Part shown: positions 45,146-52,830 of the stretch, in pieces
Layout: each line of letters starts with the position of its first letter
How positions within the stretch are numbered: the stretch's first letter is position 1
Source of the DNA: Burkholderiales bacterium
GTDB taxonomy: Bacteria > Pseudomonadota > Gammaproteobacteria > Burkholderiales > Burkholderiaceae_C
Assembly: GCA_017307865.1 (NCBI GenBank)
Contig: JAFKGE010000026.1
Span: 1-64,000, forward strand
Direction of reading: 5' to 3'
Length of the DNA stretch: 64,000 nucleotides
Made by a program: the position numbers and the translations under genes
Notes under the pieces: model-generated
What the model was told of the DNA's origin: nothing
Databases searched by the model: none
The model's input: only the letters and a program-made list of their open reading frames with translations

Positions 45146-46660
45146 TTACGTCCCACCGTGTGCGGCCTTGACGGCCGCACGGTCGATGCCATCGGCACTT
45201 CCCTTGGGCAGTTCCGATACAAACACCACATGCTTGGGTTTTTTGTAGCGCGCGATGCGCCCGCCCACAAACTCGATCAATGATTCAGAACTCATTGTGT
45301 GCCCCGCCTTCAGCACACAGACCGCCTTGACGGCCTCGCCCCACTGCACGTCCGGCACACCGAACACCACCGCCTGCGCCAGCGCCGGGTGTTCAAGAAT
45401 GACCCGCTCGACTTCAGCCGGGTAGACGTTCTCGCCGCCCGGCTTGATCAACTCCTTGGCCGGTGAGCGCCCGCTGTACCAGAGGTAGCCCTCGGCATCG
45501 ATGCGCCCCATGTCGCCGGTATGGTGCCAGCCGTTGCGCAGCGTGAAAGCGTTGTCTTCGTTGCGACCCCAGTAGCCCAGAAACACCATCGGTCCGCGCA
45601 CAGCGATCTCGCCGGTGGCACCGCTTGGCAGCGGACGATCCAGGTCATCCAGCACTGCGACCGTGTTCACCAGCGTGGGACGACCGGCGCTGCCGGGACG
45701 TTCATCAAAGGGTGCCAGGGTCACCGAGCCCGAGGTCTCGGTCTGGCCGTAGGCGCTCCAGAAAGTCGCGTGGTGACAACTCGTGCGCAGGCGCGCGATG
45801 GTTTCGGGCGCGTCGAGCCCCGACACCACGCGCAGGTTTGCGAGTTGGGAGCCCTGGGCCGCGGCCGCGTCCAGCAGTGCGCCGAGCATGGGAGGAAAGG
45901 TGCCGATCAGGCTGCCACCGTCCTCGTCGATATGTTTAACCAGGCTGGGCGGATCAAAACGTGTCAGCAGCAGCGTCGCCCCGCCCGCCTGCTGCGTGGC
46001 CAGCATGAAGCCGATGGCGGCCACATGAAACAGCGGCAAGACCCCCAAATTGACATCCTGCGGCATCAGTTGCCAAGCCAGTTGCGTTTGCATGCCAGCA
46101 GCGAGCAGGCCGCCATGCGAAAGCAGTGCGCCGCGCGGCCTCCCACCCACGGCAGCGGTGTGGATGATGACGAACCCACTGTCGTCGGCCACGTCTGGCA
46201 GGTCCGCCGCTGGCGCATGGGGCTCCAGATACAGCGTGCTGATGGATTGCCACGGGGCCAGTGCGGCGCCCAGCGTGTAGCGCAGCGTGTCGTCCAGGCC
46301 CTGTTGCGGCAGCAGTGCCTTGAATTCATCGGCCACGATCAGTACACGGGGTGATACATCCTCAATGACATGGGCCACTTCTTCGGCCGACAGCCGCCAG
46401 TTGATCGGCACCACGATCGCGCCCAGGTGCGCGCTGGCACCGAACAAATCAACGTATTCCAGGCAGTTGGGGGCCAGTATCGCCAACCGGTCGCCCGCAC
46501 GCACACCTGCTGCGGCCAAACCGGCCGCCAGCCGCGCCGTGCGCTCAGCGTACTGGGCGTGCGTCACTTTCTGTCCGGCAAAAAGAAAAGCTGTTTTCGA
46601 TGCGTGCAAGCGCGCGTTGCGCGCGATGAGATCGTGCAGCGTGAAAGATCGCAAACTCAT
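45146..46660 (-). CDS. ANL-superfamily acyl-CoA ligase homologue with altered ATP motifs
   Basis: A 504-residue protein with the acyl-CoA ligase fold (LPLFHVAAIGFMLA, WSAYGQTETSG, GWHHTGDMG, KELIKPGGENVYPAEVE), but its two ATP-handling signatures are changed. The phosphate-binding loop, normally T-S-G-T-T-G-x-P-K-G, reads TAAVGGRPRG. The A10 region, normally T-G-K, reads ADGIDRAAVK, so the catalytic lysine is absent at its usual place. It may be inactive, may only do the thioester half-reaction, or may bind acyl-CoA. The ATG at 46660 has AAGGAG six bases upstream. The alpha/beta hydrolase gene ends 14 bp upstream. Confidence 0.8.
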   Translation of the reverse strand: MSLRSFTLHDLIARNARLHASKTAFLFAGQKVTHAQYAERTARLAAGLAAAGVRAGDRLAILAPNCLEYVDLFGASAHLGAIVVPINWRLSAEEVAHVIEDVSPRVLIVADEFKALLPQQGLDDTLRYTLGAALAPWQSISTLYLEPHAPAADLPDVADDSGFVIIHTAAVGGRPRGALLSHGGLLAAGMQTQLAWQLMPQDVNLGVLPLFHVAAIGFMLATQQAGGATLLLTRFDPPSLVKHIDEDGGSLIGTFPPMLGALLDAAAAQGSQLANLRVVSGLDAPETIARLRTSCHHATFWSAYGQTETSGSVTLAPFDERPGSAGRPTLVNTVAVLDDLDRPLPSGATGEIAVRGPMVFLGYWGRNEDNAFTLRNGWHHTGDMGRIDAEGYLWYSGRSPAKELIKPGGENVYPAEVERVILEHPALAQAVVFGVPDVQWGEAVKAVCVLKAGHTMSSESLIEFVGGRIARYKKPKHVVFVSELPKGSADGIDRAAVKAAHGGT

Positions 46661-46674
46661 GGCATGCTCCTTGT

Positions 46675-47640
46675 TCAATTTCCACCCGCCAAGGCGTGCG
46701 TAGGCGGCATCACTTCGTGCAGAAAATCCACCACACTGGCCACGAAGGCGTCATTGGCATCGCCGGCAATCATGTGGCCCGCCCCCTTCAGGTCGACAAA
46801 GCGCGCCCGCGGCAGGGTTTGCACCAGGGCGCGCGCATCTTCTTCGGATATGACGTCGCTACGCTGACCACGCAGCAGCAGCGTGGGTGCCTGCAGTCCG
46901 CGCAAGGCCCGCTCATAGCCATCCGGGTCGCGGCGGTGATTGTGGTTGGCTTCGCTCATCAGGCGCGGGTCCCAATGCCACACCCAGCGGCCTTGCGCAT
47001 TGAGGCGCAGGTTTTTCTTCAGTCCCTCGATCGGGCCGTCCATGGGGCGGCCACGGTAGGCGGCAATATGCAGCGCGGCCTCTTCGAGTGTTGCAAATCC
47101 ATCGGGCTGCGCCCGCATGAAATGCACGATGCGCTCGACGCCGGCTTCTTCCATGCGCGGCGCAATGTCCACCAGCACCAGCGCGTTGATCGGTGGCGCG
47201 TCAGCGCGACCGACTGCGGCCATGCTGATGAGGCCGCCGAGCGATGCTCCCACCACGGCCAGCGGTGTCCCCAGTACGCGCCAGATGCAGCACATGCACT
47301 CGGCAAGGGTCTCAATCCGGTAATCGCCATTGGCCGCCCAGGCGCTGTCACCATGCCCCGGCAGATCCAGGGCGACGGTACGCCAGCCCGCCGCGCCAAG
47401 GGTCTGCGCGGCGCGGCCCCAGGCATGGCGCGTTTGCCCACCGCCGTGCAGTAGCAACACCGTTGGCGCGCCAACCGGCCCATACATGTCGGCCACCAGG
47501 ACACCACCGTCCAGGCCGGGAAACTCTCGTCGCTCGCAACCACTCACACGGAATCCTTCCATGGCCTTCGCACTTGCGACGGCGTTGATGAATTTTCCAA
47601 AGCGTCCTCCTGATTCCTTGTTCTGGTTCGCAGACGACAT
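46675..47640 (-). CDS. Alpha/beta hydrolase
   Basis: A 321-residue alpha/beta hydrolase. VLLLHGGGQTRHAWG is the oxyanion motif, ALDLPGHGDS the following strand, GASLGG the nucleophile elbow (about residue 155), the acid lies in LLRGQRSDVI and the His in KGAGHMIAGD. It is distinct from the hydrolase at 40823. An ATG 26 codons in (47562) is an alternative start, since the first residues look non-conserved. Together with the altered ligase 14 bp downstream it may process an ester or thioester of the pathway. Confidence 0.83.
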   Translation of the reverse strand: MSSANQNKESGGRFGKFINAVASAKAMEGFRVSGCERREFPGLDGGVLVADMYGPVGAPTVLLLHGGGQTRHAWGRAAQTLGAAGWRTVALDLPGHGDSAWAANGDYRIETLAECMCCIWRVLGTPLAVVGASLGGLISMAAVGRADAPPINALVLVDIAPRMEEAGVERIVHFMRAQPDGFATLEEAALHIAAYRGRPMDGPIEGLKKNLRLNAQGRWVWHWDPRLMSEANHNHRRDPDGYERALRGLQAPTLLLRGQRSDVISEEDARALVQTLPRARFVDLKGAGHMIAGDANDAFVASVVDFLHEVMPPTHALAGGN

Positions 47641-47667
47641 CGCTGACTGGTCATCGGCTGGCCGTTT

Positions 47668-48020
47668 TCAATAGACGCCTGGAATGATCTTCCTGGTGCG
47701 TTTTTTGAATGCGACATAGTCCATTCCGAAAGCCTTCTGGAATCCTTTCTCCTCGAAGTAGATACCCACCAGAACGTACACGGACATTCCGATCGAAAAC
47801 ACCAGGTGGCTCACGCTCATGACAGGCGTGGCCCAGAAGGCAATCAGGATGCCCAGCATCATCGGATGTCGATCAGCAAAGCCTGACCCAAGCCGCCAGA
47901 CGCCGGATGGCTGACGGATCGGGGAACGAACACATCACCGACAAAGCCCAGGGAATAGACAAACACCAGAAGGAAAACCAAATAACTGACCACCCCATAA
48001 ATCAAGAACAAGACTCTCAT
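47668..48020 (-). pseudogene. mddA: MddA/NnrU-like membrane methyltransferase with internal deletion
   Basis: From the ATG at 48020 the frame gives a membrane segment typical of the family's N-terminus (LFLIYGVVSYLVFLLVF, GFVGD, GQALLID) and stops at a TGA near 47864. The C-terminal end of the same family follows in another frame (HPMMLGILIAFW, GIYFEEKGFQKAFG, DYVAFKKR). The middle, with most of the methyltransferase core, is missing; about 100 codons seem lost by one deletion with the seam near 47866. MddA methylates methanethiol. The gene is functionally unrelated to its neighbours and looks like a relic of the pre-island chromosome. Confidence 0.7.
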
Positions 48021-48095
48021 GTGCCAGGCTCCATTTCCCGCAAGGTTATGAAAGATTCGTTGTTGTTCAGCGGACTTTACCCACGGGGTGCGATG

Positions 48096-48797
48096 TCAGG
48101 CACCGGGCTGGACATCTGATTCGAAATCGGCGCGGATGCCCAGCTTCCGTCCCCAGTCGGGAAACGAGGGATAAGCCTCGCGCCACGCTGCGATCAGATC
48201 GTCGCGCGGCAGGTCGACATAGGTGCCACGGTCATGCACATACTCCATGTGCCGACGGCCACTGACATCGAATTCATGAAAAACGGAATCGACCCTGCCG
48301 TCGAACTCCAGCGGCCGAATGCCGGCTTTCTCGCACAAGGAACGGTTGAAGGCGGGCGTGGCCTTGGTCCATTGACCATCGATCCATAGCTCGGTGTAGC
48401 CGTGAAAGACGAACAGATCGGTACCCATCATGTCGTACAGCCTCTTGCTGGTCAGATGGTTGCGCACGTCGGCATAGCCAAGCCGAGCCGGCACGCCCAA
48501 CGCACGGGCGGCGGCGGCGAGCAGCGCCGCCTTGGGCACGCAGAAACCGCGGCCAGCCTCTATCACATGACTGGCCTTGAGACCATCGATGGTGGTGTCG
48601 AAGTGGTAGGGGTCATAGAGAAACTCGTCGCGCACGGCATAGTAGAGCTTGAGCGCGATGTCACGCGGCGTCGTCGCGGTGCCGGCAACCCGGCGCGCGA
48701 ACGATATCACCGCGGGATGGTCGCTGTCGACATAACGGCCAGGCGCGAGACAGTTCGACAGGTCGTTCGCATTCGTGGTTTGTACCGGCGCGTTCAT
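48096..48797 (-). CDS. Transglutaminase-like superfamily protein
   Basis: A 233-residue protein with the bacterial transglutaminase-like fold: nucleophile Cys86 in GRGFCVPKAALLAAAARALG and His132 in VFHGYTELWIDG. The usual third residue (Asp before Pro-Thr) is not obvious in WTKATPAFN. The family covers proteases, amidases and cross-linking enzymes as well as inactive members. The ATG at 48797 overlaps the SDR stop by 4 bp (ATGA), tying it to the catabolic operon. What an amide- or thioester-type cysteine enzyme does there is unclear. Confidence 0.8.
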   Translation of the reverse strand: MNAPVQTTNANDLSNCLAPGRYVDSDHPAVISFARRVAGTATTPRDIALKLYYAVRDEFLYDPYHFDTTIDGLKASHVIEAGRGFCVPKAALLAAAARALGVPARLGYADVRNHLTSKRLYDMMGTDLFVFHGYTELWIDGQWTKATPAFNRSLCEKAGIRPLEFDGRVDSVFHEFDVSGRRHMEYVHDRGTYVDLPRDDLIAAWREAYPSFPDWGRKLGIRADFESDVQPGA

Positions 48798-49690
48798 ATC
48801 CCCGATCCTCCCTGCGCATCTCCGTCCAGACACTTGGGTGCCTGCGACAGCGCAAAACCGTTGAATGCCTTTGAGCGCCCGTGCGGTATCAGCTTCCAGG
48901 TTGGTCTGGCATTGGGCACGCCGCCATCGACCCGAATGCATGAGCCGGTGATGAAGGCCGCCGCCTCGCTCAGCAGGAACACAATCGCCGCCGACACCTC
49001 GGACTCGGTGCCATAGCGCTGCAACGGCACCTTGGTCTTCAGACTGCGCAGCTCCGCCTGCATCTCTGGGCTGTAGGTGTCAAAGCCGCTGCTGGCCACC
49101 CAGCCCGGCGCCACGGCGTTGACGCGCACGCCCGACTGCGACCATTCGCAGGCTGCCGTCTCGGTGAAAGACAGCATGCCCGCGCGCGCCGCGCCGCTGT
49201 GCGCCATGGTCGGCATGCCACCCCAGATGTCGGCGATGATGTTTACGATGGCGCCGCCGTTGGCCTCCATGCTTTGCACATAGACTTCACGCGCGACCAG
49301 GAAGCCGCCGGTCAAATTGTTGCGCACCACCGCGTCCCAGCCCTTGAGCGTGATGTCGCGCACTGGCTGCGGGTACTGGCCGCCGGCGTTGTTGACCAGT
49401 CCGTTGATGACGCCATGGCGTGCAATTACGTCCGCGACCATGGCTTTCACGCCGGCTTCGTCGCGAATATCGCAGGGATGGATGCTGGCCTGGCCGCCCG
49501 CGGCGGTGATCTCGGCCTGCACCTGCTCGAGCTTCTCGACGCGGCGCCCGACCAGCGCGACGACCGCGCCCAGGTTCGCCAGCTCATGGGCAGTGCAGCG
49601 GCCAATGCCGCTGCCGCCGCCGGTGACGATCACCGTCTGGCCAGCGAAGAGTCCCGGGCGGAATGCGGATTGATAGACAGGTTGATTCAT
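48794..49690 (-). CDS. SDR-family reductase, peroxisomal trans-2-enoyl-CoA reductase (PECR)-like
   Basis: A 298-residue short-chain dehydrogenase. The NADP-binding motif is VTGGGSGIGR (residues 23-32) and the second motif NNAGGQYPQP. The active-site region reads HSGAARAG instead of Y-x-x-x-K, which is the signature of PECR and related enoyl- or dienoyl-CoA reductases. GSCIRVDGG marks the C-terminal SDR motif, followed by a tail of about 35 residues. It would reduce a double bond of an acyl-CoA, perhaps to rearrange isoprenoid unsaturation (compare AtuB and AtuG). It follows the thioesterase pair by 21 bp. Confidence 0.82.
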   Translation of the reverse strand: MNQPVYQSAFRPGLFAGQTVIVTGGGSGIGRCTAHELANLGAVVALVGRRVEKLEQVQAEITAAGGQASIHPCDIRDEAGVKAMVADVIARHGVINGLVNNAGGQYPQPVRDITLKGWDAVVRNNLTGGFLVAREVYVQSMEANGGAIVNIIADIWGGMPTMAHSGAARAGMLSFTETAACEWSQSGVRVNAVAPGWVASSGFDTYSPEMQAELRSLKTKVPLQRYGTESEVSAAIVFLLSEAAAFITGSCIRVDGGVPNARPTWKLIPHGRSKAFNGFALSQAPKCLDGDAQGGSGI

Positions 49691-49711
49691 AGGTGCATTT
49701 CCTTGATGGTT

Positions 49712-50146
49712 TCATGCGTCAAGCATGAAGTTGCAATGGCCGAGTGCGATCGGCTTGTCAGGACTGGACTGCCAGGCCTCGATGCGCAGGTTGGCCACGC
49801 GCCGTCCCAGCTTGACCATCACGACGTTGGCATAGGTGTCGCGTGGCTGGCCGGTACGCAGGTAGTCAATGTTGAAGTCGATCGTCTTCGGCAGGGTCTT
49901 TGTGTCCGTTTTCAAAAGCAGATAGAACAAGCCAGCACATTCCAGAAAACCGCCGGTTGCGCCGCCGTGCAAGGCGGGAAGAACAGGGTTGCCGATCAGC
50001 TTTTGATCGAAAGGCAGGATGCAGGTGAACTCGTCACCCTTGATGTCGAGGCGCAGATTCAGGAAGTTGGCGTACGGAATGGATTGCACCAACGGGCCAA
50101 AATCGCTGGAGGCCCTGCAGTTTGTCAAGAGGTCGGCAAACTTCAT
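49712..50146 (-). CDS. PaaI-type hot-dog thioesterase (second of a tandem pair)
   Basis: A 144-residue hot-dog protein with the LHGGATGGFLECAG active-site helix and the FNIDYLRTG strand. Its ATG overlaps the stop of the preceding thioesterase gene (ATGA). Two coupled, divergent hot-dog genes suggest a heteromeric thioesterase, or one catalytic and one structural subunit. It probably hydrolyses a pathway acyl-CoA. Confidence 0.83.
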   Translation of the reverse strand: MKFADLLTNCRASSDFGPLVQSIPYANFLNLRLDIKGDEFTCILPFDQKLIGNPVLPALHGGATGGFLECAGLFYLLLKTDTKTLPKTIDFNIDYLRTGQPRDTYANVVMVKLGRRVANLRIEAWQSSPDKPIALGHCNFMLDA

Positions 50147-50616
50147 TGGGGAATCTCCTCGTTTCGAATCACAGGGGATCCGGTAGTGAACATGTAGATG
50201 CCAACGGCGGTGGCGATCGGATCGTCCGGTGACTCGTGGTAGGCGCAGCCGCGGACGAAGGCCAGATCCGGCGTCAGCTTGTAGCAGACCGCGCCGCCCA
50301 GCACCGCTTTATCGGGGGTGGCCGGCTTGAGGTAATCAATGCGCAGGTCCAGCGTGGCCATCGGCCGTATCTGGGGTATCTTCACAAAAATTGCGAACCC
50401 GAAAGCAGCATCCAGCAAGGCAGTGATGACGCCGCCATGCAGCACCCGCGTGTTCGGGTCGCCAACCAGGCTGTCCTTGTAGTCCACCTTCAGCACACAC
50501 CAGTCCGGCCGTACGGAATGCGGCAAAAGCCCGAGCTCCCGGTTGTACGGGGACACGTGCGCAAACTTCTTCCAGCGCTGGGCGAATTCCTCTTCAGGAC
50601 TCATCGTTTCTGCCAT
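50143..50616 (-). CDS. PaaI-type hot-dog thioesterase (first of a tandem pair)
   Basis: A 157-residue PaaI-type protein. RVLHGGVITALLDAAFGFA is a textbook active-site helix with HGG and Asp, and LDLRIDYLKPA the following strand. The ATG at 50616 is preferred because GAGAGG lies 9 bp upstream; a TTG seven codons earlier overlaps the metallo-hydrolase stop. It is the more canonical member of the tandem pair. Confidence 0.84.
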   Translation of the reverse strand: MAETMSPEEEFAQRWKKFAHVSPYNRELGLLPHSVRPDWCVLKVDYKDSLVGDPNTRVLHGGVITALLDAAFGFAIFVKIPQIRPMATLDLRIDYLKPATPDKAVLGGAVCYKLTPDLAFVRGCAYHESPDDPIATAVGIYMFTTGSPVIRNEEIPQ

Positions 50617-50633
50617 CAAAAAATTCCTCTCAT

Positions 50634-51671
50634 TCAAATTTGAACCATCGGCTGCTCTGATCGCTGGATGGGTGCCCAGCGCAGCACGCCAGCGTCTTCG
50701 CTGGACCTGACATGACCGTCACTTTCGAGCCACAGCAGATGCGCCAGCGTCTCCCCCATCGCCAGGAACCTGTGCAGAGCCTCTGACTGTTTTCCGTACC
50801 TCGCTTCGCCAAGCTCCACGGCCGTCATGCCTTTACGCAAGCCTTCCTTGAAGCGCCGTAGCGCCCGCTGGTGGTGCGCAACCAACCCATGCGCGCGCGC
50901 TACACCCGCGTGGTAAACATGGTGATGCGCCGGCAACACATGTTCGATGGGCAAGCCGGCGATCGCCCGCAAGCTGTCGATGTAGCGCGGCAGCGGATGG
51001 GGCTCGCCGTACGGCCAGACCCCGACATTGGGCGTGATGCGCTCAAGCAACTGGTCCCCGGTGAGCAGCAGCTTCAAGTCTGGCTCATAGAGGCAGATTT
51101 GCGCGATGCTGTGACCGCCCAGCACCAGCACGTCAAAACCGAAGTCGCCAATTTGCAGTCGCTGCCCGTCTTCCAGACTGGTGCTGGGCGGGGGTTCGTC
51201 GCAACCCAGGTTTTCTTGCAACACGCCGCTGACGATCTCTTCGGCCTCACTCAGTGACATGCCGTGACGCAACATGAAATCGATGCCATGGCGGCGTGAT
51301 GATTCATCCAGCATGCGGGTTCCGCGTGCCACCTCGCGTTCCTCGGGACGCATCAGAATCTTCGCTCCGGTGCTCCGCACCAGCCACGCGGCCAACCCGA
51401 GGTGGTCGGGGTGGTGGTGCGAGACGATGATGCGCGTCAGGCCGCCCACCAGCGGTCCTGCCAGGGCACGCAGCCACAAGGCCCGCGCCGCTTCGCAGTC
51501 GGCGCCGGTGTCGAAGAGGCACCAGCCCTCACCGTCACGAATCAGGTAGATGTTGACGTGGTCGATGCCGTAGTCCACCGGCAGGGTGAACATCAGGATG
51601 CCGGGCAGGACTTCCTTGAGCGGCAGCTCGACCGGCAAGTCCATGGCTGGGGTGGGGGACAGGGTGCTCAT
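50634..51671 (-). CDS. Metallo-beta-lactamase-fold hydrolase
   Basis: A 345-residue MBL-fold protein. The metal motif SHHHPDH (about residue 85), a distal His in LGGHSIAQI, the bridging Asp in LLTGDQLLE and the final His in LPAHHHVYH make a complete binuclear site. A C-terminal domain of about 90 helical residues resembles MBL proteins that act as thioesterases or lactonases. The ATG at 51671 lies 2 bp after the dehydrogenase stop; a GTG at 51677 overlapping that stop is an equally good start. It probably cleaves a CoA thioester or lactone of the pathway. Confidence 0.85.
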   Translation of the reverse strand: MSTLSPTPAMDLPVELPLKEVLPGILMFTLPVDYGIDHVNIYLIRDGEGWCLFDTGADCEAARALWLRALAGPLVGGLTRIIVSHHHPDHLGLAAWLVRSTGAKILMRPEEREVARGTRMLDESSRRHGIDFMLRHGMSLSEAEEIVSGVLQENLGCDEPPPSTSLEDGQRLQIGDFGFDVLVLGGHSIAQICLYEPDLKLLLTGDQLLERITPNVGVWPYGEPHPLPRYIDSLRAIAGLPIEHVLPAHHHVYHAGVARAHGLVAHHQRALRRFKEGLRKGMTAVELGEARYGKQSEALHRFLAMGETLAHLLWLESDGHVRSSEDAGVLRWAPIQRSEQPMVQI

Positions 51672-51673
51672 GT

Positions 51674-52819
51674 TCACAGGCGTTTGGCAACTTCTTCGAG
51701 CATCACTTCGGTGGCACCGCCGCCGATGGCCTGGACACGGGCGTCGCGCACCATGCGCTCGATTGCGGCCTCGCGCATATAGCCGAAGCCGCCATGGAAC
51801 TGCTGGCAGTCATAGACCACGTCGTTGACCAGCTCGCCGCACAGCGCCTTGACCATCGACACTTCCTTGACGCATTCGCGCCCCTGCGCGTCGAGCCAAG
51901 CGGCGTGATAGACCAATTGGCGGCCGGCCTCAACCTGCGCCGCGCGCATCGCCAGGCGCTGGCGGATCGCCTGCTTGTCCCACAGTGTGGCGCCGAAGGC
52001 CTTGCGCTCGCGCACGTAGGCCAGCGTCAGTTCGATCGCGCGTGCGGCCTCGCCCATGGTTTGCGCGCCCAGCACGATGCGCTCGTTCTGGAAGTTGCGC
52101 ATGATCTGGTAGAAGCCCTTGTTCTCGCCACCCAGCAGGTTGGCCGCCGGCACCCGGCAGTTCTCAAACACCAGTTCGGCGGTGTCGCTGCTCAGCCAGC
52201 CGCTCTTTCTGAGCGCACGACCGACGCGAAAGCCCGGCGTGCCCTTCTCGACGATGAAGATCGAGATGCCGCGCGAGCCCTTGGCCGTCGGGTCGGTCTT
52301 GGCGCCAACGAAATACACGTCGCCATGCACCCCGTTGGTGATGAACATCTTGCTGCCGTTGATGACCCAGTGGTCACCGTCGCGCACCGCGCGGGTGCGA
52401 ATGCCGGCCACGTCGGAGCCGGCATCGGGCTCGGTCACCGCCACGGCACAGATTTTCTCTCCGCGGATGATGGCGGGCAGGTAGCGCTCGAGTTGCTCTG
52501 GCGTGCCGAAGTTGGCCAGGTGCGGCGAGGCCATGTCGGTATGCACCATCACCGTCACCGCGAAGCCGCCGTAAGTCGAGCGGCCGAGTTCTTCAGCCAG
52601 GATCGCGCTGTACACCGTGTCGAGTTTCGAGCCCCCGTAGGGCTCGGCGTAGCGCACGCCGAGGTAGCCGAGTTCCCCCATTTGGCGCAGCACCGCGCGC
52701 GGCACCATGCCGGCGTCTTCCCAGGGCGCCGCCTGTGGCACCACCTCCTGCTCGACGAAGCGGCGCAGGTTGTCGCGGAACTGCCGGTGTTGCTCGTCGA
52801 AGTAGATCGGCTCGTTCAT
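51674..52819 (-). CDS. Acyl-CoA dehydrogenase
   Basis: A 381-residue acyl-CoA dehydrogenase. GVRYAEPYGGSKLD, VTEPDAGSDVAGIRTRA, KMFITNGVHGDVYF, QQFHGGFGYMREAAIER and the catalytic-Glu segment AIGGGATEVMLEE are intact. The C-terminal pattern matches the AtuD-type enzyme at 29145. Its position after the carboxylase genes suggests it acts in the same branch, producing the beta-methyl enoyl-CoA that the carboxylase uses (isovaleryl- or citronellyl-CoA type). The biotin carboxylase gene ends 11 bp upstream. Confidence 0.88.
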   Translation of the reverse strand: MNEPIYFDEQHRQFRDNLRRFVEQEVVPQAAPWEDAGMVPRAVLRQMGELGYLGVRYAEPYGGSKLDTVYSAILAEELGRSTYGGFAVTVMVHTDMASPHLANFGTPEQLERYLPAIIRGEKICAVAVTEPDAGSDVAGIRTRAVRDGDHWVINGSKMFITNGVHGDVYFVGAKTDPTAKGSRGISIFIVEKGTPGFRVGRALRKSGWLSSDTAELVFENCRVPAANLLGGENKGFYQIMRNFQNERIVLGAQTMGEAARAIELTLAYVRERKAFGATLWDKQAIRQRLAMRAAQVEAGRQLVYHAAWLDAQGRECVKEVSMVKALCGELVNDVVYDCQQFHGGFGYMREAAIERMVRDARVQAIGGGATEVMLEEVAKRL

Positions 52820-52830
52820 TTCGTTTTTCC

